64,000 nt of DNA, taken from the NCBI GenBank assembly GCA_948468385.1, contig CAOKHZ010000009.1, positions 62,001 through 126,000 of the forward strand, written 5' to 3'. The position numbers and the translations under genes were made by a program. Position 1 is the first letter of the stretch; each line of letters opens with the position of its first letter. This DNA is from an uncultured Faecalicatena sp. GTDB taxonomy: Bacteria > Bacillota > Clostridia > Lachnospirales > Lachnospiraceae. Shown piece after piece: positions 26,375 through 33,356 of the stretch. The notes under the pieces are model-generated. The model was not told the DNA's origin. It made no database searches and saw nothing but the letters and a program-made list of their open reading frames with translations.

Positions 26375-27301
26375 ATGAAAATGATAGATTTTAATGGATA
26401 CGAACAGAATCAAAGAATGTATGGCGGGACTGCCGGGAGGAAAATGGGGATTTGCTATGAGGGGAAAAATTATATCCTGAAATTTCCGGGAAACTTAAAA
26501 GAACAAGGAATGAAAAATATTCGGCTTAGCTATTCTAACAGTCCGGTGTGTGAATTTCTTGGCTCGCAGATCTATCGGATATTGGGATTCGAAGTGCATG
26601 AAACCATTCTTGGCGAGAGAAATGGCAAAGTGGTTGTTGCATGCGGTGATTTTCTGGAAGACGGAGAAATATTATATGAATTTGATAAAATTAAGGTAAC
26701 GTTTGAACCGCATTTTTTAGATTCCAATGGAAATGAGACAAATGGAGTAGGTGTTGATTTATATGAAGTCCTTATGACAATGCAGGAACATCCTTTTTTA
26801 AAGGACATCCAGGGTGTTCAAGAGCATTTTTGGAATATGTTCGTGGTAGATGCATTTCTTGGAAATCCGGACAGAAATAATAGTAATTGGGGAATCATTT
26901 TGGGAAAAGATGGGAGAAAGAAAATTGCGCCAATTTATGATAATGGAAATTGCTTGAATTGTAAATGGGACGAAGAAAAGATGAAGGATGTTTTGGCAGA
27001 TGAAAAAAATGTGGAAATAGAGGCATATAAAGGGCGGAGGTGTATTTTTGAACTAGGCGGGAAAAAGCTAAATCCATATCAGCTTATGGAGAGCATGGAA
27101 TATGAGGAATGTTCGAAAGCCGTGACAAGAGTGGTTCCTAAGATGAAGAACGCGCATACGGAAATCAATGATCTGATAAAAGAAATCCCGGTTTTGTCTG
27201 ATGTGCAGAAAGAATTTTATCGTGCGCTCATAAAATGCAGATATGACAAAGTTTTCATTCCCCTTTATAAAAGAATCATAGAAGAAAAGAGGTGCGGATG
27301 A
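26375..27301 (+). CDS. HipA/CtkA-like serine-threonine kinase
   Basis: A 308-residue kinase-like protein. The ATG at 26375 is preferred because GGAG sits nine bases upstream; an ATG at 26360 would add five residues. HipA-fold motifs are visible: the catalytic-loop equivalent DAFLGNPDRNNSNWG with D166 and N171, and the metal-binding IAPIYDNGNCL with D189. The N-terminal Gly-rich strand and the KFPGNL lysine would bind ATP. It resembles single-chain CtkA-type kinases rather than classical HipA with a HipB partner. A 72-residue protein overlaps its stop by four bases, so the two are co-translated. A toxin-like role is inference. Confidence 0.75.
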   Translation: MKMIDFNGYEQNQRMYGGTAGRKMGICYEGKNYILKFPGNLKEQGMKNIRLSYSNSPVCEFLGSQIYRILGFEVHETILGERNGKVVVACGDFLEDGEILYEFDKIKVTFEPHFLDSNGNETNGVGVDLYEVLMTMQEHPFLKDIQGVQEHFWNMFVVDAFLGNPDRNNSNWGIILGKDGRKKIAPIYDNGNCLNCKWDEEKMKDVLADEKNVEIEAYKGRRCIFELGGKKLNPYQLMESMEYEECSKAVTRVVPKMKNAHTEINDLIKEIPVLSDVQKEFYRALIKCRYDKVFIPLYKRIIEEKRCG

Positions 27302-27516
27302 TGTATATTGACCATACGATTGTGATACCGGAGGATTTTCCAGAGGGACTCAAGAGAGACTTTGCGGAATTGCAGGAATATTATGACGCGGGGGACTGGT
27401 TGCAGTTTGACTTGCTTTTCGAAGCCGTGGAAGCAAGTGTCAAGGCATATTACCTGGCGGGAAAAATCAGCCGCGAGGAGTTAAACCTTGTTTTTCGAAG
27501 GTACGGGATCGCGTAA
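27298..27516 (+). CDS. 72-residue acidic protein coupled to the HipA-like kinase
   Basis: The ATG at 27298 overlaps the kinase stop (ATGA) and is preceded by AAGAGGTG. The product is acidic and helical (PEGLKRDFAELQEYYDAG, then EAVEASVKAYYLAGKISREE) with no DNA-binding motif. It has no recognised family. Tight coupling to a kinase of the HipA fold suggests an antitoxin, adaptor or substrate. Confidence 0.6.
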   Translation: MMYIDHTIVIPEDFPEGLKRDFAELQEYYDAGDWLQFDLLFEAVEASVKAYYLAGKISREELNLVFRRYGIA

Positions 27517-27522
27517 ATCTTT

Positions 27523-27548
27523 GGCACCGTCGAATTTTAGACGGTGCC
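27523..27548. terminator. Bidirectional hairpin terminator
   Basis: GGCACCGTC (27523-27531) pairs with GACGGTGCC (27540-27548). On the plus strand CCGGTTTTT follows closely. It separates the rightward 72-residue gene from the convergent TetR gene, and the TetR stop codon (27537-27539) lies in its loop. Confidence 0.75.
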
Positions 27549-28181
27549 GCCGGTTTTTAAATATAGGATGAATAAATTCAGTAGCTGTTCTACTTGTTGT
27601 TCGACAAGGTGTTCTTCACGTTTAAAACGATAATCCTCCATAAGTCCAATTTGCCGAATGAGGGCAAGGTTTAAGTTCATGATAAAATCAAGTGCCTCTT
27701 CCGTGGAAATGGAGTCGGAAATCAAATTTTGCGATTTTGCTCGTTCTAGCAATTGCTTCAGAAAACCTCTCATCTGCGAGGTATATGCCAAAAACGATGG
27801 CTGTTCCCGGGCAGGGCGGGGCTTGTTGTGCAGGTATGCCTCGAAAAGTGCAAGTAATGTCACGTTTTCTCTCTTTTTAAACACTTCCCGGTAAAGCGCC
27901 CGGTGAAAATCCGAAAAAAGGGTCAGTGGATTGGTGTCGGAGGCGAATCCGGACGGCAAAAGCCTTTGTGCTTCGAGGATGCGTTCCTGCAATGCCAGTG
28001 CGATGTCCTCGCTGTTTTTAAAGTATTTATATAATGTCACCGTGGAAATGTCCAGTTTGCGTGCAAGCTGTTGGATGTTGAAGTCGTCCATTCCTTGTTG
28101 TAAAATCATGTCCCGGGCGGCATCGAGAATTTCGTTTCGCCTTTTTTGGCGTAGTTGTTCAAAATAAGCTGCTTTGTCCAT
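27537..28181 (-). CDS. TetR/AcrR-family transcriptional regulator
   Basis: A 214-residue repressor-type protein. The N-terminal helix-turn-helix is clear: RRNEILDAARDMILQQGM, then IQQLARKLDISTVTLYKYFKN. The C-terminal ligand domain is helical and unlike any family I can name. The gene is monocistronic. Its upstream region carries five 17-bp repeats, each holding a TATAATG on the coding strand, which could be the promoter together with an operator array. The 3' end overlaps the terminator hairpin. The divergent dehydrogenase gene at 28523 is a possible target. Confidence 0.88.
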   Translation of the reverse strand: MDKAAYFEQLRQKRRNEILDAARDMILQQGMDDFNIQQLARKLDISTVTLYKYFKNSEDIALALQERILEAQRLLPSGFASDTNPLTLFSDFHRALYREVFKKRENVTLLALFEAYLHNKPRPAREQPSFLAYTSQMRGFLKQLLERAKSQNLISDSISTEEALDFIMNLNLALIRQIGLMEDYRFKREEHLVEQQVEQLLNLFILYLKTGGTV

Positions 28182-28206
28182 ACTTTTTCACCATCATTAT
28201 AAACTT

Positions 28207-28289
28207 TCTTACATTAATAAAGTCTCTTACATTATAAAGTCTCTGCATTATAAAGTCTCTTGCATTATAGAGTCTCTTGCATTATAAAA
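28207..28289 (-). repeat. Five-copy 17-bp tandem array upstream of the TetR gene
   Basis: Units of TCTCTTGCATTATAAAG (16-17 bases) begin at about 28207, 28223, 28240, 28256 and 28273. On the TetR coding strand each contains TTTATAATG, so perfect or near-perfect -10 boxes recur every 17 bases. It may be an operator array for autoregulation, or replication slippage in a promoter. The rest of the gap up to 28522 holds only the palindrome at 28352-28389. Confidence 0.7.
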
Positions 28290-28351
28290 ATAAATGAATT
28301 GCATTTCTGCTAAAGTATAACAGTTTTTTCTGAATTTGGCAAATGGGGATT

Positions 28352-28389
28352 GTTACAATTCAGCGCGCTAGCGCGGGCCGAATTGTAAC
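28352..28389. repeat. 38-bp palindromic element GTTACAATTC...GAATTGTAAC
   Basis: A perfect 10-bp inverted repeat (28352-28361 with 28380-28389) encloses a GC-rich core, AGCGCGCTAGCGCGGGCC. The outer GTTAC/GTAAC matches the ends of the hairpins at 812-845 and in the 101-bp repeats. No T-run follows. It is probably a REP-like extragenic palindrome. Confidence 0.6.
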
Positions 28390-28522
28390 GGGCAACCTGG
28401 GTCGTGATAAAATAAGACGAATAATGTCAAAAATGTGCTTGCGGAAAAAGGGAAAATCTTTTATATATTGAAAGAGAACGTTGTTCGGAAAAATCAGAGA
28501 TGAAAAGGAAAGGAGAATTTCG

Positions 28523-29629
28523 ATGCCGAAAATTAACAAGGTGGTAACGACTGTCTGGTACAACAAGGAGGACATGCATACGTTACGTTATATTTTCCCC
28601 GACGCGCGGTTCGTGTATGTTGATTTTTACGATAAGGAAAAGTTGGCCGAGGAAGCGAGGGACGCGGACGTGGCCGTCATCATGGGGGACGTGGACGACT
28701 GCCTGCTCGGTGAAAATACGTTGAAATGGATTCATTGTGACCATGCCGGTTTAAACGGTTCCGCGCGTCCGGAGGTGTTTGCCAAGGGTTGCCTCGTGAC
28801 GGGGGCCGCGGGACGTTCTGCCCCGGTGCTTGCCGAGCATTGTATTTATTTCATGATGCAATACTGTTATCATACGAAGGAACTTCTGGCGGCGCAGGAA
28901 GCCTGCCATTGGGGCGTAGAAGGCTCGAATTCGTGGCGTGGGCTTTATGGGCGCACGGCGGGGATCATTGGAATGGGAAATAACGGAAAGATGCTTGCCG
29001 ACCGTTTGCACGCGTTTGGCATGAAAATCATTGCCTATGACAAATACCCGGTTAAGGGCTTCGATTATGTTTCGCGCAAGCTGGTGGCGACGGAAGGGGA
29101 CGGGTTGGACACGCTTCTGGAAGAGTCGGACTTTGTCGTTTTGACCCTTGCACTGACGGACGAGACGCGCCATTTGATGAACGTCGAGGCATTTCGTAAG
29201 ATGAAGAAGGACGCGTTTTTGGTCAACATGGCCAGGGGCGGCATTGTTTGTACTGAGGACTTGATTCGTGCATTGGAAGAAGGCGAAATCGGCGGGGCGG
29301 GTCTGGACGTGTGCGAGGAGGAGCCGCTTAGAGCCGACAGCCCGCTTTGGAAACAAAAGAACGTGTACATTACGCCGCATTGCACGCCGCAAGTGCCGCA
29401 TCGGACGGGACGGAGCCTCGAAATCATCCGGGAAAATGCCCGCAGGTTCGAGGCCGGTGAGCCGATGATGAACCTCTTGCGGCCGGAGATGGCCGTGACG
29501 GGGGACGCGCCGAAAAGCGGCTGGGCGAAATTGATGAATTCAAACGTGCCGAAGGAACAAATCGCGAAGATGGATTTGGAGAAGTTTTTGGGAAAACGCG
29601 GGTGGACATCGCCGGAGGAATGGATGTGA
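28523..29629 (+). CDS. D-isomer-specific 2-hydroxyacid dehydrogenase
   Basis: A 368-residue NAD(P)-dependent oxidoreductase starting at the ATG at 28523, which follows AAGGAGAATTTCG. The Rossmann motif is GIIGMGNNGKMLADRL. Further family marks are VNMARGGIVCTEDL, the catalytic-Glu region AGLDVCEEEPL and the catalytic-His region YITPHCTPQV. The family reduces 2-keto acids or phosphoglycerate-type substrates; the exact one cannot be told. It is monocistronic, closed by a strong terminator, and divergent from the TetR gene. Confidence 0.87.
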   Translation: MPKINKVVTTVWYNKEDMHTLRYIFPDARFVYVDFYDKEKLAEEARDADVAVIMGDVDDCLLGENTLKWIHCDHAGLNGSARPEVFAKGCLVTGAAGRSAPVLAEHCIYFMMQYCYHTKELLAAQEACHWGVEGSNSWRGLYGRTAGIIGMGNNGKMLADRLHAFGMKIIAYDKYPVKGFDYVSRKLVATEGDGLDTLLEESDFVVLTLALTDETRHLMNVEAFRKMKKDAFLVNMARGGIVCTEDLIRALEEGEIGGAGLDVCEEEPLRADSPLWKQKNVYITPHCTPQVPHRTGRSLEIIRENARRFEAGEPMMNLLRPEMAVTGDAPKSGWAKLMNSNVPKEQIAKMDLEKFLGKRGWTSPEEWM

Positions 29630-29685
29630 GGACGCGCCAAACACGTTGGTTTACATGAGTGGTAGTCGTAAGTGAATCATAATAG

Positions 29686-29732
29686 AAAAGGGTGGAAGAA
29701 CAAGGTAAGGGGAGGTTCTTCCGCCCTTTTTT
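29686..29732 (+). terminator. Rho-independent terminator of the dehydrogenase gene
   Basis: AAAAGGGTGGAAGAAC (29686-29701) pairs with GTTCTTCCGCCCTTTT (29715 onward), with one G-T type mismatch, and ends in TTTTTT. Confidence 0.88.
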
Positions 29733-29835
29733 GAGAAAGGTTTTCAGTGGAAAATAAGATTGTGAGATTCAAATATTTCTGGTACAATAGAACCCGCAGG
29801 AAATATTGGTGAAAATAGGTTGGAGGGATTAGGTC

Positions 29836-30603
29836 ATGGATTGGCCCTTGAATTTTATATCGGAGGAAGATTTGGTAAAATGCATGGTGGTGACGATAGA
29901 AAAATATGGCTATGACGAAGTGTTTACTAGAGAAAGAAGAAAATATTTCCATAAGGAAATATTTCGATATGTGGATAATTGTAAAGTTTCGGGAGAAGAG
30001 AAAAAGGCTAATTGGGACATGGTTTATTGGGACAAGAAAGGCGTTGTATTGCCGGATGGGGATGTCGTGCATACGGTATGCGTAGAAATAAAAAATAGTT
30101 ATGATACAATGACTCCGTCGTCAATAAGAAAAACATATATTAGAATGCAGGATCAATTATTAAAAGATGAAGATTCGGCTTGTTTTCTTGTGGAAATTGC
30201 CGCTCGGAAACAGCAAAACATAGAGTGGGGAATTGCTTTAAACGAAAAAACGCTTATATCCCATAAGAGAATAAGACGCGTGAGCCTGGATTGTTTTTAT
30301 GCCATTACGACGGGGGAGGAGTACGCCTTTCGTGTCATGTGCATGGTTCTTCCCGGCGTGATAGAAAAAGTGGTAAAGGGTGGGGGTGAAATTCACATTC
30401 CTCATGACACGGTGTTGCAACAGTTGGAGGAAATCGTTGCTTCGCCAGGGAGGAAAATGGATGACATGTCCATGGCTATTGCCATATACATGCTTGGTTT
30501 TGACTCCTATCTGGGATTTGAAAAACTGATGGAAAATGACGGAAACGAGGCGGGTAAAGAATGTCTGGACAGGATTGGGTCTTATGAAAAAAGAATGGGC
30601 TGA
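29836..30603 (+). CDS. Putative Eco47II-family restriction endonuclease, no adjacent methylase
   Basis: A 255-residue protein with a PD-(D/E)xK-like arrangement: D61 in NWDMVYWD and E84-x-K86 in VCVEIKNSYDTM. The EIKN-x-x-x-TM block and the following SS...AYLVEI-like stretch (CFLVEIAARK) resemble the Eco47II/Sau96I family, which cuts GGNCC. The ATG follows TTGGAGGGATTAGGTC. No cytosine-5 methyltransferase lies beside it. The nearest methylase, at 32488, is of the amino-methyl type and in a different operon. Base composition is more AT-rich than the metabolic genes nearby. The family assignment is from memory of motif style. Confidence 0.5.
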   Translation: MDWPLNFISEEDLVKCMVVTIEKYGYDEVFTRERRKYFHKEIFRYVDNCKVSGEEKKANWDMVYWDKKGVVLPDGDVVHTVCVEIKNSYDTMTPSSIRKTYIRMQDQLLKDEDSACFLVEIAARKQQNIEWGIALNEKTLISHKRIRRVSLDCFYAITTGEEYAFRVMCMVLPGVIEKVVKGGGEIHIPHDTVLQQLEEIVASPGRKMDDMSMAIAIYMLGFDSYLGFEKLMENDGNEAGKECLDRIGSYEKRMG

Positions 30604-30641
30604 AAATCTGGATTTGGAAAGGGATTGTTGGTGCTGCAATT

Positions 30642-30712
30642 TTGGGGAGGAACTCCTCCCCAAAGAAGATTGGCATCTGCACGCGGACGTTAGCGTCCGT
30701 GCATAGGTGCCA
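30642..30712. repeat. Two adjacent perfect palindromes
   Basis: TTGGGGAGGA-AC-TCCTCCCCAA (30642-30663) is followed by a long hairpin, TGGCATCTGCAC...GTGCATAGGTGCCA (30671-30712), whose inner stem is CGGACG-TTAG-CGTCCG. They lie between the convergent endonuclease and DUF2164 genes and may act as a bidirectional 3' structure or be an extragenic palindrome cluster. Confidence 0.55.
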
Positions 30713-30733
30713 GCACGTCTCTGTATACAGTTG

Positions 30734-30997
30734 CTAATCCTCATTTTTATATAGGGCATAATAATCGGCTTCCAAATTGTCCATCATCTGCGCGTGCCAT
30801 CTTTTGGCATCGTCCAATGCCTTGTTGTAAATCAGAGGAGACATTTTTCGTTTAAACAATTCGAGCAACTGCATTTGTTCAATCATTCCGATTTCTTCAC
30901 CTCGCTCGTCTAAGTAAAAGGCTCTGATTTCAGCCTTTAGCTTTTCTTTCTGTTTGTCGGATAATTTGACTTGTAAGATAGAATCTCTGCGTCCCAT
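30734..30997 (-). CDS. DUF2164-family protein
   Basis: An 87-residue protein from the ATG at 30997, which has AGGAGGAACTTTT in front; a longer frame upstream lacks a ribosome site. It carries the family features: LSDKQKEKLKAEIRAFYLDERGEE-type start, EIGMIEQMQLLELFK, and the YNKALDDAKRW motif. Its function is unknown in the family. It is monocistronic and convergent with the restriction endonuclease gene. Confidence 0.7.
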   Translation of the reverse strand: MGRRDSILQVKLSDKQKEKLKAEIRAFYLDERGEEIGMIEQMQLLELFKRKMSPLIYNKALDDAKRWHAQMMDNLEADYYALYKNED

Positions 30998-31190
30998 AAA
31001 AGTTCCTCCTTCATGTACTTTGACAATGGTACTTTCGGATTGCCGCATATCACTGTTGATTGTCATTGTTGCGTGTTACTGGCGAAGTCATGTAACTCGA
31101 TTTCAAATTTATATTGCACTATTTTTCTGATTTCTGAAATAAATTTGAAAATAATACTTTCCTTATTCTAATATTAATGATATACTGAGA

Positions 31191-32330
31191 ATGGATTTTT
31201 CTATTGAGGTATATGAGATGATTCCTTATACGGGAGACTATATTGAGCATGTTGATAAAACCACAAACAGTTTCAAATATTATACATTTACCCCTCATCC
31301 TCTGATGCGCGGAGATATGTATAAAATGGATGATTAACTATCCGATTTGTTGAGTAAGGCACACGGAAATGTTGGATTTTTGGAGGGACTTCTTAAATAT
31401 GCTCCTAATAAAGATACTTTTAGCGAATTGATGTTATTAAAAGAATGCATATATTCCCTGATGATTGACTATGATGGCCCCTCTTTTCAGGATGTACTTG
31501 TCAGTCGAGGGAACGATAAAGGAGATATTGCACGAATCATTAATCTTGAACTGGCTTATAAAGCAGCAATGGATAGGACTACTTCAGCCCCAGATTTAAG
31601 TGAACTTTGCGGAATTGTATTATGCGGTGATACGGATAGTAAGTCAGTTGATATTAGGGATAAGCAGATATTTTTGTTCGGTGTCAGGACGAATCTCAAA
31701 TCTTATAACCCTACAGCCCCTGATGCGGTTTTGCCAGTGTTAGCTGATATTTCTGCTTATTTACACAATGACAAAGACACTGACCCATTGATAAAAGCGG
31801 CTTTAGCTCATTACCAATTTGAAATAATACATCCATTCAAACAATACAACGGTATCGTTGGGCGGATAATAGTTCCGATGGTATTGCGTAATGTTGCTAG
31901 CGAAACATTACCGTTAATATGCTTATCCGAATACTTGCACCATAATAAGAATGAGTATTTTGACTTGCTACGAGCAACGCAGTACAGTGGCGGATATATC
32001 CGATGGATCAAGTTTTTCGTAAATGCCGTAGGTGAAGCTACGAAACGATCAGCTCAGTTACTGATGCAGTGTGAAGATATTGTGGTTAAAGATAGAAATC
32101 AATTAAAAAATATACAATTATTGTCTAAAAAAGTTTGGCTTGTATATGATTATCTTAAGCTCTTTCCTATGACTAGTATTTCCCATGTTGCAAAGCGGTT
32201 GGGATGTTCATTCAATTCAATCTTAAATGCTCTGTGTTAGTTGAGAGAAAATGGCATTGTTACTCAAAAGAGCAATAACATGAGAAATCGTGTTTGGGAG
32301 TATGCTTCACTTGTACATCTTTTATTTTAA
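31191..32330 (+). pseudogene. Fic-domain protein gene, inactivated
   Basis: One continuous reading frame from the ATG at 31191 (MDFSIEVYEMIPYTGDYI) reads through two in-frame stops, TAA near 31335 and TAG at 32238-32240, to a final TAA at 32328-32330. The Fic_N region, the Fic core and a C-terminal winged helix (SISHVAKRLGCSFNSI) are all recognisable. The catalytic motif is eroded: HPFKQYNGIVGR stands where HPFx(D/E)GNGRxxR is expected, with the acidic residue and the first arginine lost. It lies at the left end of the AT-rich block, ahead of the methylase operon. Fic enzymes transfer AMP to proteins; this one cannot. Confidence 0.8.
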
Positions 32331-32487
32331 AAAATCTATATCGGAAATTAATTATAGAGGAATTTAACATTTTGCATAATATTGTAGCAAGGGTGGTTGA
32401 ATATCGAGTCATAGGCCATTTATGTATACTTGTTTTATGGATTGTGTTAGTACTGAATATAGTAGCTAATTGTTTGAAGGGGATATT

Positions 32488-33354
32488 ATGATAATAGAGA
32501 ATACTTTTCCGAATTACAACATACAACAATGGAAAGGAACATGCCAAAATAATGAATGGACATTATTATGTGGGGATGCAGGATTAGCATTACAACAGCT
32601 GGATGATCAGAGTGTCAATTGTATCATTACATCCCCACCATACTATAATTTACGTGATTATGGAGTAAAAGGCCAAATAGGACTTGAGGAAACAGTCAAT
32701 GAATATATAAATGCTTTATCAGCAGTTATGGATCAAGCATATCGGGTTTTGAAGAAAGATGGATTACTGTTTTTAAATCTTGGAGATACTTATTATTCAG
32801 GAAAAGGTGCCTCTCATGGGAAAGATGAAAAAAGTCATAAACGACGATTTGGATTACGTCCGGTCGATAAAAGTGGTGGATTAGGCATAAATGTTTGTAG
32901 GAAGTCAATTATCGGAATTCCATGGCGTGTAGCGATAGAAATGACAACAAGGAATTGGATATTGCGTTCTCCTATTATATGGCATAGAGATAAGGCATTA
33001 CCAGAGTCAGTTAAAGACAGACCGCATCGTAGTTATGAATATATTTTTATGTTTGCAAAAGATAGAAAATATTATTTTAACCGTCAACCACTTATTGATA
33101 AGCAAATTGATGAAGATGTTTGGACTATAATTCCACGGCCTTCTGGGACAAAGATAAACACGGCTCCATATCCAGATGAATTAGTTTCACGTTGTTTGTC
33201 TATTGGCTGTCCAAATGGAGGTACAGTGTTAGACCCTTTTGTGGGAAGTGGTACGACAATGAAAGTTTCTTTAAAAAATGGTTATAATGCGATAGGTATT
33301 GACTTGAGTTATGAGTTTTGTCAATATGTAATAAAAGAGTTGGAGGACTTATAA
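32488..33354 (+). CDS. DNA amino-methyltransferase (N4-cytosine/N6-adenine, beta-type order)
   Basis: A 288-residue enzyme from the ATG at 32488, preceded by GAAGGGGATATT. Motif IV SPPYYNLRDYG is at residues 49-59 and the AdoMet motif DPFVGSGTT at 249-257, i.e. catalytic motif first. The SPPYY-x-LRDY form is common in m4C and some m6A enzymes, so the modified base is open. A central target-recognition part spans about 95-210. It is the first gene of a three-gene operon; the AAA ATPase starts two bases after its stop. It presumably marks self DNA. It belongs to the AT-rich block and has codon use (TTA, ATA, AAT) unlike the flanks. Confidence 0.85.
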   Translation: MIIENTFPNYNIQQWKGTCQNNEWTLLCGDAGLALQQLDDQSVNCIITSPPYYNLRDYGVKGQIGLEETVNEYINALSAVMDQAYRVLKKDGLLFLNLGDTYYSGKGASHGKDEKSHKRRFGLRPVDKSGGLGINVCRKSIIGIPWRVAIEMTTRNWILRSPIIWHRDKALPESVKDRPHRSYEYIFMFAKDRKYYFNRQPLIDKQIDEDVWTIIPRPSGTKINTAPYPDELVSRCLSIGCPNGGTVLDPFVGSGTTMKVSLKNGYNAIGIDLSYEFCQYVIKELEDL

Positions 33355-33356
33355 AT

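Noticed and set aside
28207-28289. Tandem repeats considered as a CRISPR array
   Set aside because: Units are 17 bases and directly adjacent without unique spacers, and no cas genes are present.
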